A DNA stretch of 64,000 bases from Erythrobacter sp. Alg231-14 (lineage in GTDB: Bacteria; Pseudomonadota; Alphaproteobacteria; Sphingomonadales; Sphingomonadaceae), in contig NZ_LT702999.1 of assembly GCF_900149685.1 (NCBI RefSeq), forward strand, positions 2,046,001 to 2,110,000, in the 5' to 3' direction. Below are positions 56,359 through 64,000 of the stretch, in pieces. A program made the position numbers and the translations under genes. The notes below the pieces were generated by a model that did no database searches, was not told the origin of the DNA, and was given only the letters and a program-made list of their open reading frames with translations. The number at the start of each line of letters is the position of its first letter. The stretch's first letter is position 1.

Positions 56359-56994
56359 CTACTTGTAGTAACCTTCATTATGGCTGAATATGTCGCGCCC
56401 GTCCCAACCGGCAATGTCGAGCAACGCCCGTGTCGGTAGAAAGTCAAAGCAACTCTGTGCCATTTCCATGCGGCCTTCGCGTTCCAAGCGCACGGTTAAT
56501 TCATCGCGCAAGGCGTGCAAATAGCGCACATCGGATGCAGCGTAATCGCGCTGCGCATCGCTTAAAACAGGGCCGCCCCAATCGGACGATTGTTGGTGTT
56601 TGGAAATGTCCGCATTGATCAATTCGGTGGCGAGATTTTTGAGCCCGTGCCGGTCTGTGTATGTCCGCACCAGCTTGCTACCGATTTTTGTGCAGAACAC
56701 TGGGCCCGCCATCACGCCCAGATAATATTGGATCGCGGCAAGATCGAAGCGCGCATAATGGTACAATTTGACCCGCGATTGATCGGCCAACAACGCGCAA
56801 AGGTTGGGCGCGTCATATTCGCTGCCTGGATTGAATCGGACGAGGTGTTCGTCGCCCGATCCGTCGCTGATCTGGACCACGCAAAGCCGGTCGCGATGGG
56901 TGATCAGGCCCATGGTCTCTGTATCGACCGCCAATGCGCTCGTGCCTTCAAGGACGCCTTCCGGCAGATCTTCTTCGTGGAAATGAACTGTCAT
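56359..56994 (-). CDS. rnd: ribonuclease D, short form
   Basis: A 211-residue DEDDy 3'-5' exonuclease trimming tRNA and other RNA ends. ALAVDTETMGL gives D24 and E26; YHYARFDLAAIQYYLG and YAASDVRYLH give the later Asp residues and the Tyr. It lacks the HRDC domains of E. coli RNase D, as do most alphaproteobacterial copies. ATG 56994 is chosen; the reading upstream to 57204 is rejected. It begins an operon with lptC and lptA. Confidence 0.9.
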   Translation of the reverse strand: MTVHFHEEDLPEGVLEGTSALAVDTETMGLITHRDRLCVVQISDGSGDEHLVRFNPGSEYDAPNLCALLADQSRVKLYHYARFDLAAIQYYLGVMAGPVFCTKIGSKLVRTYTDRHGLKNLATELINADISKHQQSSDWGGPVLSDAQRDYAASDVRYLHALRDELTVRLEREGRMEMAQSCFDFLPTRALLDIAGWDGRDIFSHNEGYYK

Positions 56995-57077
56995 GACGAT
57001 GCCACTACGCCCATTGGGGATATAGGGGAAGGGGGCTATCGCATTGGGCGCGACGCCCGGTCTAGGACAATGGCGCC

Positions 57078-57782
57078 ATGAACACAGAGCAAATCCCCGA
57101 AAGTTGGCGCGCCGCGCTTGATCCGGCCCTGCAAGCGGTTGAGGCTCACAAGTTGGGCGGTTGGCTGCGGGCGGAGGAAGAGGCGGGCAAGACAATTTAC
57201 CCACCGCGAGGACAAAGATTGGCGGCGTTGGCGGCCACCCCGCTGAACAATGTTCGCGTCGTGATCCTTGGGCAAGACCCTTATCACGGTCCCGGTCAGG
57301 CGCACGGATTGGCGTTTTCCGTGGCCGATGGCGTCAAACCGCCGCCATCGCTAGCCAATATTTTCAAAGAACTATCCCATGATCTGGATATTCCGATCCC
57401 GCAGACCGGCAATTTAACGCCGTGGGCGAAGCAAGGGGTGCTGTTGCTCAACAACACTCTGACCGTCGAGGCCGCCCAAGCAGGCAGCCATGCCGGGCGC
57501 GGTTGGGACGCAATCACCGATGCTGCGGTGCAGGCGGTTGCGCAGAGCGATGCGCCAACCGTGTTCGTGTTGTGGGGCAGCCATGCGGCCAAGAAGGCGA
57601 GCCGTGTCAAAGCGCTTGGCGCGAGAGCAGTCAAATCGGCGCACCCGCGTCACCTTATCCTGAACGCGCCGCACCCCAGTCCATTATCGGCCTATCGAGG
57701 CTTTTTCGGATCGCGCCCCTTTAGTCAGGCGAACGCGTTCCTGCTATCCCATGGCCGATCTCCGATCGATTGGTCGTTGTGA
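57078..57782 (+). CDS. ung: uracil-DNA glycosylase
   Basis: A 234-residue family 1 enzyme removing uracil from DNA. Catalytic Asp67 in GQDPYHGPGQAHGLAFSV, the uracil pocket WAKQGVLLLNN, and the HPSPLSAYRGFFG loop are intact. Divergent from rnd, with 83 bases between. Confidence 0.96.
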   Translation: MNTEQIPESWRAALDPALQAVEAHKLGGWLRAEEEAGKTIYPPRGQRLAALAATPLNNVRVVILGQDPYHGPGQAHGLAFSVADGVKPPPSLANIFKELSHDLDIPIPQTGNLTPWAKQGVLLLNNTLTVEAAQAGSHAGRGWDAITDAAVQAVAQSDAPTVFVLWGSHAAKKASRVKALGARAVKSAHPRHLILNAPHPSPLSAYRGFFGSRPFSQANAFLLSHGRSPIDWSL

Positions 57783-57847
57783 TGCGGATCGTCGATACGG
57801 CTGGCCGCTTGCGCTGATCCGTCATCTGTACGACACTTGCGTCCATT

Positions 57848-58174
57848 ATGACGCCGGACGAAGCCAGAAACACGCTAACCGCCCGTGCTGCCGCGCTTTT
57901 GGAAGAAGACGCGATCAGCAACGAAGCCCGTGCGCCCGTCACACTGCAACAAGACAGCGTGGGGCGATTGTCGCGCATGGATGCGATGCAACAACAAGCC
58001 ATGGCCAAAGCGCAAGAACGCCGACGCGGACAAGAACGCATTCGGATCAAAGCGGCGTTGGCGCGGATCGATGACGGCGAATGGGGGTATTGTGTAACGT
58101 GCGGCGAAGATATCGCGCCGGCGCGTTTGGAACATGATCCCAGCGTCGCGGTCTGTGTCAGTTGTGCGGCCTAA
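57848..58174 (+). CDS. DksA/TraR family zinc-finger protein
   Basis: A 108-residue protein with an N-terminal helical part and a C-terminal zinc finger with C82, C85, C103 and C106 (YCVTCGEDI and VCVSC). The DxxDxA tip motif of DksA is not evident in its helical part, so it may be a short TraR-like relative that binds RNA polymerase, or not act on it. It follows ung by 65 bases. Confidence 0.85.
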   Translation: MTPDEARNTLTARAAALLEEDAISNEARAPVTLQQDSVGRLSRMDAMQQQAMAKAQERRRGQERIRIKAALARIDDGEWGYCVTCGEDIAPARLEHDPSVAVCVSCAA

Positions 58175-58305
58175 GCGACAACGCCGCGTTTTAGACAATG
58201 CGATCTTTGACTTGAACCGCCCTCAATTCGCCATCCTGCGGCAACTAAGCGACGGTTCACCTTTGGACTGATAGGTGCTGTGCGAACTTGCGGGTGGAGG
58301 CGTTG

Positions 58306-59589
58306 GTGAAGACAATCGGATGGGCAATTGCATCGTGCATGATGGCGGCGGCGGTGCCATTGGCGATCGGCGCACCCGCCGGCGCTCGACAACAAGAGCA
58401 GGCCAATAACCAGCCCGACGCATCCCGAATCGCGTTAAACGAGACGCTGCAAAAACCCATTGCCGTTGAACGCGACGGTGCAGTGACCACGGTCCCGCTT
58501 ACCCCGTTCCGTGGGAAATATGCGCTCGATGCAGCTCTGAATGGGATTGAGCGCCAGTTTATTTTCGACACAGGCTCCCCAACCATGATCTCGCGCGAGT
58601 TGGCGGATGCGCTCGATTTGACAATCATCGGGTCCAACACTGGTCGCGATGCCAATGGCCGAGCGGTGACAACTCAAATTGCGATTGTTGATCGTCTCGA
58701 AATCGGCGGTGCGACCTTTCGATCTGTCCCCATTTTGATCGCGGATTTCGGTGTGGCGGATCCCGATGGATGCTTTTTTGATGGCGGCGTTATCGGGTCG
58801 GAGATATTTCCGGGCAGCGTCTGGCACATCGATGCAGATCGCGAGGCATTGCAGATTGCGGCGACGGCCGGTGATCTTGAATTGCTGAATTCTGGTCAAC
58901 CAGAAGGTGCCGTGATCGAAGCGTCTCTCTATGATTATGGATATCCTCACGCGCCGATCCTTGATTATGGATTTGACGATTTCTCCGACAAGGCGTTGTT
59001 CGATACCGGCAGTTCGGATACGGTCGTCTTGTTTGATCGCATCATGGCTCAGGCGATGCGAGACGGTGCGATTGTCGATGGAACCGTGAACGAAGGCCGC
59101 GGGTCGCACGGAGTTTCGGCCGGCGGTGCCGGGGCCATTACGGATCTAGTCCGGTTTGACATTCAAGGTGTTCGAATTGGCGAATCCGGATTGGAACGAC
59201 AGCGCGCGACGACGCGCAATTCTCCCCCCAGCCTGATCGGTTTGGGGTTGATGGCATCCTACAATGTCACGCTGGATTACACAGCCGGTCGCGAGCCAAA
59301 GATTGTGTTTCGCAAGCGCGCCGATCGCGAATCACGCGCGAACCGCGCACCCTATTCTTTAATGGTGGTGGGCGATGCGATCATGGTGACTCAGCGTTTT
59401 GACGGGGCAGGAAGCCTGATGCTTGGCGATCACGTTTTAGCGATTGATGGCCAAAGCCCGCCGATCGACGATGCGGGACCGTGTGTCATGGTCAATTGGC
59501 TCACCGATGCACAAAGCCGGGGTCGCGCGCAGTCGCTCACCGTCATGCGCGCGGGCGAGAGCATTGTTATCGATGTTGGCGGATCTTGA
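58306..59589 (+). CDS. secreted aspartic protease, two-lobed with PDZ-like end
   Basis: A 427-residue exported protein with two retropepsin-like domains, each carrying a full active-site signature: FIFDTGSPT with D88 and ALFDTGSSD with D233. A signal peptide (about 1-28) precedes. The last 75 residues resemble a PDZ domain (GDHVLAIDGQSPPIDD). GTG 58306 follows GGAGG; a TTG at 58288 is less likely. Substrate unknown; the two aspartates could act together in one molecule. Confidence 0.85.
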   Translation: MKTIGWAIASCMMAAAVPLAIGAPAGARQQEQANNQPDASRIALNETLQKPIAVERDGAVTTVPLTPFRGKYALDAALNGIERQFIFDTGSPTMISRELADALDLTIIGSNTGRDANGRAVTTQIAIVDRLEIGGATFRSVPILIADFGVADPDGCFFDGGVIGSEIFPGSVWHIDADREALQIAATAGDLELLNSGQPEGAVIEASLYDYGYPHAPILDYGFDDFSDKALFDTGSSDTVVLFDRIMAQAMRDGAIVDGTVNEGRGSHGVSAGGAGAITDLVRFDIQGVRIGESGLERQRATTRNSPPSLIGLGLMASYNVTLDYTAGREPKIVFRKRADRESRANRAPYSLMVVGDAIMVTQRFDGAGSLMLGDHVLAIDGQSPPIDDAGPCVMVNWLTDAQSRGRAQSLTVMRAGESIVIDVGGS

Positions 59590-59593
59590 TGGT

Positions 59594-60325
59594 TTAGGGC
59601 TGTTCTTCAAATTCGCTGCGCAGCTGCATTTTGCGCAATTCCAACGGCCATTCGGCGCCGCTCAGTTTCAGGATGCCGTCTTCCAACACGCCAACCACTC
59701 CGGTGAAGTCGGCGACGCCCATATCATTGGGGTTGAATTCGAAGAGAACGGTGCCGCCATTCCCCGGATTGAATGGTCCCGCAATGTCGTAGATTTGCGA
59801 AGTCACATCATAAATTGATTGGGTCAGTTGGACGTCAACGGGTTCATCGCATTCCCCCGCTGGCGGAGACCAACCTTCTGCGGGGACGTGACCGAAAAAT
59901 CCGCCGCCGTTGCGGCATGTCAATTTGACGGAGGCGTGCTGAAACGGATTTCCGTTGGTCGCCCACACCACTTTGATCAACGGTCCGTCCGGCGTCTTTT
60001 CAAAACCGGACCAGCCAAATTCTGGGGCGACCGGCACAGGGTCGCTGACCAAGGTGATGATTGCGCCATCCTGATGCCAGGTGCCTTCCGCGCGCATGTC
60101 CAATGCGCCGACAGAGACACCCCATGCGAATGTTCCATCCTCGCGGATAATCATACCCATAGCGGTTTCGAACGAATTGCCGTTGTAGCGGCCAACAAAA
60201 TCGGACGCATCACCCGCATTGGCCGTTTCGTTCTGTGTTTCGTCGGCCGCCCCGCTGTCTTGGGCCGATACCGGGCAAGCAAGCGCGGCGGCCAATACAG
60301 GCACCAAAAATTGGGCGGGGTTCAT
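59594..60325 (-). CDS. exported protein of unknown function
   Basis: A 243-residue protein with a signal peptide (LVPVLAAALACPVSAQD) and a beta-rich, non-repetitive body. One pair of cysteines (LTCRNGG and GECDEP) may form a disulfide. ATG 60325 comes one base after the stop of the porin-like gene, so the two should be co-translated. No family recognised. It may be a periplasmic partner of the porin. Confidence 0.8.
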   Translation of the reverse strand: MNPAQFLVPVLAAALACPVSAQDSGAADETQNETANAGDASDFVGRYNGNSFETAMGMIIREDGTFAWGVSVGALDMRAEGTWHQDGAIITLVSDPVPVAPEFGWSGFEKTPDGPLIKVVWATNGNPFQHASVKLTCRNGGGFFGHVPAEGWSPPAGECDEPVDVQLTQSIYDVTSQIYDIAGPFNPGNGGTVLFEFNPNDMGVADFTGVVGVLEDGILKLSGAEWPLELRKMQLRSEFEEQP

Positions 60326-60326
60326 C

Positions 60327-61781
60327 TTAGAAATCCGCGGTGATCCTTGCCCCGACGGTCACGCCGGTATCACGGAATGCGACCGCGCTATCGACCACCT
60401 GAACATTCGCGGTCAGCCCCAGCCCTTCGGCAATGCCGTAAGTGTAGAACGCCTCCACACCCTGTTCGTCTTCGATGCCAAGGCGAAAGGCGATGTCATC
60501 AACCAATTCATCGGTCAGCGAATATTGGAAATAGGCGAGGCCAAAACGGTCTTGCGGGCGGAAACGAGGGTTGCCCGATACGCCGATATATCCGGAGTAG
60601 TCGAGGAACGTTGGATCGCCCATGGACGCTTGGAATCGAGCAAGAATGCCCCAACCTTTGCCGCGCGCCTCTGGGTACAATTTGACGAATTGATAGCCGG
60701 AAAGCTGCACCGCCAGCTCGCCGCTCTCATTGCCGAACGTGGCAAAGGGCTGTGGCGGCGGGGTTAATGCGCGGGGCAGAATATCTACCGCAAAGCTGTC
60801 GCGCGTTGATCCCACAACGGCAAAATTGAAAACACCGGGCATTCCACCAAACCGTGTCCGAACCGCTGCCGATGCCAAAAAGCCTACACCGCTTTCAAAA
60901 GCAGTTTCAAACCCAGTGCGTTGATATTGGCTGTCGGGATCAAAGACCCACAAACGGTAGATCATCTTGCCGCTGGGCACTTGCAACGCTGCGCCCGTCA
61001 ATGTGTTGGGCACAACAGCGGTGGGCGGCAAAGCAAGGCCTAGATTCTGAAAGCCAAAATGGCCGTCGCTGGCCACAATCGGCAACTCGCCGGAAATGTC
61101 GAGGACATTGATTTTGCCCACTTCGAGGGTTGCACCCGAATTCCATTGATATTCGACGCTGGCCGATAGATCGAAATCGCCTGCCCCTTCGGGACGGAAA
61201 AGCGCCGTGTTGCCGGGAATAAGACCGATTTCACCGTTGGAAGACTTGCCCCAAGTGTACTCCGGGCGAAGCTTCAATGTGAGATTGCTGGGTCCGCCGT
61301 AGAAACTGCCGCGCACTTCGAGATAGCCGTCAACGCGGCCAGAATACCGCGCAAGAGAGCGGGCATCGCCAGCGACGGGTACATCCACAAATTGCGACGC
61401 GACGACGCGCAGATCGACATCCTTGGGCGGCGGCGGAGCAGCGGGTGCTGCTGCTGCCGGAGTTGCGGGTTGGCCTTGCGGGGCAAGCGTAGGCGTGGCC
61501 ACCACGATGGGTTCTACCGGAGATCGGTTCATGCGCGTGTGCGCGATGATGATATCGCCACCGCGATTCTGGCGTCGCGCGGGAAGCATATACACATTGC
61601 CTTCACTGTCTTCGCACGAACCAAAGGCATCATTGCAGTTCACGGTGACAGCATCGTCTATATCAACACTATCGCTCGCTTGTTCCGCAAGCGCGGGCGC
61701 GGCCCAAGCCAATGCCATTGCACTCGCTGCGAATCCCAAAGCGCCAGCCCGGCGGCTGCTATAATTGATCACGACCCTCAT
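60327..61781 (-). CDS. porin-like outer-membrane protein (OprB-like)
   Basis: A 484-residue protein. A signal peptide (ending APALAEQ), a short N-terminal domain with two Cys (NCNDAFGSCED), a Pro/Ala-rich linker (about 125-145), then a barrel of many amphipathic strands ending GARITADF with a C-terminal Phe, as expected for the outer membrane. It probably passes small solutes or sugars. ATG 61781 has GGAAGGG right next to it; the in-frame GTG three codons on is an alternative. A coupled orphan follows. Confidence 0.78.
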   Translation of the reverse strand: MRVVINYSSRRAGALGFAASAMALAWAAPALAEQASDSVDIDDAVTVNCNDAFGSCEDSEGNVYMLPARRQNRGGDIIIAHTRMNRSPVEPIVVATPTLAPQGQPATPAAAAPAAPPPPKDVDLRVVASQFVDVPVAGDARSLARYSGRVDGYLEVRGSFYGGPSNLTLKLRPEYTWGKSSNGEIGLIPGNTALFRPEGAGDFDLSASVEYQWNSGATLEVGKINVLDISGELPIVASDGHFGFQNLGLALPPTAVVPNTLTGAALQVPSGKMIYRLWVFDPDSQYQRTGFETAFESGVGFLASAAVRTRFGGMPGVFNFAVVGSTRDSFAVDILPRALTPPPQPFATFGNESGELAVQLSGYQFVKLYPEARGKGWGILARFQASMGDPTFLDYSGYIGVSGNPRFRPQDRFGLAYFQYSLTDELVDDIAFRLGIEDEQGVEAFYTYGIAEGLGLTANVQVVDSAVAFRDTGVTVGARITADF

Positions 61782-61933
61782 CCCTTCCGTTGCCGCGCGT
61801 CGCGTGAACCGCTCGCGCGCATATCTGGATGCACGAGATGAACCACTCGCGCGATGGCGGGTCAATAGGACGGATTTCTTTACACCGTGTTAGCGATGCA
61901 GTTGTGACCTGAACGCGTCTATTGAAAGGCGGG

Positions 61934-63370
61934 TTAGCGGGGCAGTTCGGTGACGCCCATCAAGGCTTCATCGACGGCGCGCGCACACTGGCGCCCTTCG
62001 CGAATGGCCCAGACGACAAGGCTTTGCCCGCGCCGCATATCGCCGCACGCAAAGACATTATCCTCACTGGTTGCGTAATTGTTGGTGTCGGCGGCAACAT
62101 TCCCGCGATCCGTCAATTCCACGCCCGCTTGTTCAAGCAATCCGGCCTTTTTTGGGCCGACAAAACCCATGGCAAGAAAGATAAAATCGGCTTTGATAGT
62201 AAAGGCGCTGCCTTCGACTTCCTGCATCTTGCCATCGACCCATTCGACCCGGGCGCATTCAAGACCGGTGATGGTTTCGCCGTCGCCGACAACACGTTTG
62301 GTCAAGACCGCCCAATCGCGATCCACGCCTTCTTCATGGCTTGATGATGTGCGCAGCTTCAGTGGCCAATTGGGCCACGTCATCGCTTTGTCCTCTTTTT
62401 CGGGAGGCTTTGGCATGATCTCCAGCTGCGTGACGCTTGCAGCGCCTTGGCGATTGGATGTACCGACGCAATCGCTGCCCGTATCGCCTCCGCCGATCAC
62501 GACAACATGCTTGCCTGTGGCTTTGAGGGTGCCACGCGGTGCCGCGCGCTCTTCCACGTCGCCTGCATTGCGCTTATTCTGTTGGGTCAGGAATTCCATA
62601 GCGAGGCGAACGCCGGGCATTTCTGCACCGGGAATGTTGAGCCCGCGCGCATCCTCTGCGCCCCCGGAAAGCACCACTGCATCAAAATTTTCGCGCAGGC
62701 TTTTGAACGACACATCCACGCCAACTTCTTTGCTGGTGCGGAATTCAACGCCTTCGGCTTCCATTTGGAGACAGCGGCGAGAGATGAGGTTTTTCTCCAT
62801 CTTGAAGTCGGGAATGCCATAGCGCAGCAATCCACCGACCCGGTCGCTCTTTTCAAATAGAGTCACCGAATGGCCCGCGCGCGCCAATTGCTGTGCGCAG
62901 GCCATGCCGGCAGGGCCAGATCCGATCACGGCGACCGATTTGCCGGTCTTTTGCTCCGGCACTTGCGGTGTGACCCATCCTTCGTCCCATCCGCGGTCGA
63001 TGATGGCCGCTTCGATGGATTTGATCGTGACGGGTTGGTCAACGATGTTGAGCGTGCACGATGCTTCACATGGGGCAGGGCAAATGCGACCCGTGAATTC
63101 AGGGAAGTTGTTCGTGCTGTGCAGCACGTCCAAAGCGTTCTTCCAATCATTCTCATAGACCAGATGGTTCCAGTCCGGGATCATGTTGTTCACCGGGCAC
63201 CCATTGTGACAATAAGGAATGCCGCAATCCATGCACCGCGATGCTTGAGCCGACAGCACTTCATCGCTCGGTTGCACCACAAATTCGCGGTAATTGTTCA
63301 ACCGCTCTTTGGGGTCGAGGTAATCGCGTTCGCGGCGATCGAGTTCGAGAAATCCGGTATCTTTACCCAT
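61934..63370 (-). CDS. gltD: glutamate synthase, small subunit
   Basis: A 478-residue NADPH-dependent subunit of GOGAT, feeding electrons to the large subunit. N-terminal cysteine clusters ([14 protein letters not shown] and CPAPCEASC) hold [4Fe-4S]; the FAD motif [14 protein letters not shown] and an NADPH motif GGGDTGSDC follow. It is 24 bases after gltB, the standard pair for ammonium assimilation with glutamine synthetase. Confidence 0.96.
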   Translation of the reverse strand: MGKDTGFLELDRRERDYLDPKERLNNYREFVVQPSDEVLSAQASRCMDCGIPYCHNGCPVNNMIPDWNHLVYENDWKNALDVLHSTNNFPEFTGRICPAPCEASCTLNIVDQPVTIKSIEAAIIDRGWDEGWVTPQVPEQKTGKSVAVIGSGPAGMACAQQLARAGHSVTLFEKSDRVGGLLRYGIPDFKMEKNLISRRCLQMEAEGVEFRTSKEVGVDVSFKSLRENFDAVVLSGGAEDARGLNIPGAEMPGVRLAMEFLTQQNKRNAGDVEERAAPRGTLKATGKHVVVIGGGDTGSDCVGTSNRQGAASVTQLEIMPKPPEKEDKAMTWPNWPLKLRTSSSHEEGVDRDWAVLTKRVVGDGETITGLECARVEWVDGKMQEVEGSAFTIKADFIFLAMGFVGPKKAGLLEQAGVELTDRGNVAADTNNYATSEDNVFACGDMRRGQSLVVWAIREGRQCARAVDEALMGVTELPR

Positions 63371-63394
63371 CGTCTGTGCCTATCTTTCTGGCCA

Positions 63395-64000
63395 TTATTC
63401 CGCCGCGACCGAAGCGGCTTCTTCGCGCTCGGCTTCCATCGCTTCAAGCGCGTTTTTGTAATCGCGCGGCATCACTTTGACGAATTGTCCCAATGCCGCG
63501 TCCCAATTGGCAAGCAGATCGCTGGCGACTGTGCTGCCGGTGTGGAGTTGATGCCGCTCTACCAAAATACGCAGACGTTCCGCATCGTGACGCAGCATGT
63601 CGCCCATGCCGAAATCGCGCACGCTGGTGCCGCGTTGTTGCGGGCGTCCGGTGCCTTCATCGGCATCCGCCTCGCTAGAGATTGGCAGCAGATCGACCTG
63701 TGCATGGTTTACAAGAGAGGCAAAATTGCCATCGGGATCATACACATAGGCGACACCGCCGCTCATACCTGCTGCAAAGTTCCGGCCCGTCTTGCCCAAC
63801 ACAACGACTACGCCGCCGGTCATATATTCACAGGCGTGATCGCCCGCGCCTTCGACCACCGCGATGGCCCCCGAATTGCGCACGGCGAAACGTTCACCGC
63901 CGACGCCGTTGAAATAAGCTTCACCTGCAATCGCGCCGTATAATACGGTGTTGCCGACAATAATGTTGTCGGACGAAACGCGCGGAGCGTTTTCGGGTGG
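63395..64000 (-). CDS. gltB: glutamate synthase, large subunit, partial (5' end outside window)
   Basis: The last 201 residues of GltB; the rest lies beyond base 64000. The C-terminal beta-helix domain is clear: [38 protein letters not shown] and [12 protein letters not shown]. The C-terminus is Glu-Ala rich ([11 protein letters not shown]). It is followed by gltD on the same strand. Confidence 0.95.
   Translation of the reverse strand, partial: PPENAPRVSSDNIIVGNTVLYGAIAGEAYFNGVGGERFAVRNSGAIAVVEGAGDHACEYMTGGVVVVLGKTGRNFAAGMSGGVAYVYDPDGNFASLVNHAQVDLLPISSEADADEGTGRPQQRGTSVRDFGMGDMLRHDAERLRILVERHQLHTGSTVASDLLANWDAALGQFVKVMPRDYKNALEAMEAEREEAASVAAE

Noticed and set aside
1..64000. CRISPR arrays, insertion sequences, prophage or integrative elements
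   Set aside because: No repeat arrays, transposase, integrase or phage structural genes were seen, and the flanks of tRNA-Leu hold no integrase or attachment repeat.

Overview
The window is a contiguous stretch of chromosome from an alphaproteobacterium, most likely a sphingomonad of the Erythrobacter/Altererythrobacter type. This rests on family-level recognition only: the very long NAD-glutamate dehydrogenase, the DUF3576-leuS-lptE-holA order, CYP153-like and other P450s, a POT peptide transporter, and many Tat or lipoprotein exports typical of marine Sphingomonadales. Base composition looks even throughout. I see no insertion sequence, prophage, integrase, CRISPR array or rRNA. One tRNA gene, tRNA-Leu(UAA), is present. 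Both window edges cut genes: an amidohydrolase on the left and gltB on the right.

Layout. 1-5.2 kb: amidohydrolase lipoprotein, peptide transporter, small GntR regulator, IHF beta, and a CPA2 K+/H+ antiporter. 5.4-10.5 kb: tRNA-Leu, a tandem PilZ protein, and a three-gene block (FAD enzyme of amine oxidase/UDP-galactopyranose mutase type, GtrA membrane protein, GT-C-like membrane protein) that looks like a small lipid-linked sugar or surface glycosylation locus. 10.5-17.3 kb: a Tat-exported MsrB lipoprotein, a CYP153-like P450, an ABC-2 exporter pair, queG and a ferredoxin-reductase-like flavoprotein. 17.4-26.6 kb: NAD-glutamate dehydrogenase, an operon of alpha/beta hydrolase, TPR protein and LLM flavoenzyme, and a PhoD-type phosphatase. 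26.6-27.7 kb: a tightly overlapping operon of a 58-residue membrane protein, a 210-residue membrane protein and an XRE regulator, behind a palindrome-rich control region.

27.8-38.8 kb: thrS, TauE/SafE exporter, agmatine deiminase, M28 peptidase lipoprotein, glnE, a Bcp peroxiredoxin, a DUF455 ferritin-like protein and an M23 peptidase ending in three consecutive hairpins. 38.9-44.4 kb: acyl-CoA ligase with P450, then a YqiJ/flotillin membrane-microdomain pair closed by a strong terminator. 44.5-53.5 kb: galU, murA, two tiny overlapping regulator-like genes, an orphan envelope protein, a gap of about 500 bases, then DUF3576, leuS, lptE and holA. 53.6-64 kb: a polyprenyl glycosylphosphotransferase, rnd-lptC-lptA, ung, a DksA/TraR zinc-finger protein, a secreted two-lobed aspartic protease, a porin-like protein with a coupled secreted orphan, and gltB-gltD.

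Themes. Nitrogen assimilation (gltBD, glnE, NAD-GDH, agmatine deiminase) and envelope construction (murA, galU, lptA/C/E, M23, glycosyl transfer genes) are well represented. Two P450s with an acyl-CoA ligase and a reductase suggest oxidation of alkyl or terpenoid carbon. No dramatic new system stands out. The parts least explained by known families are the three-gene XRE/membrane operon, the GtrA/GT-C/FAD block, the triple-hairpin 3' region after the M23 gene, and several repeat-bearing promoter regions.
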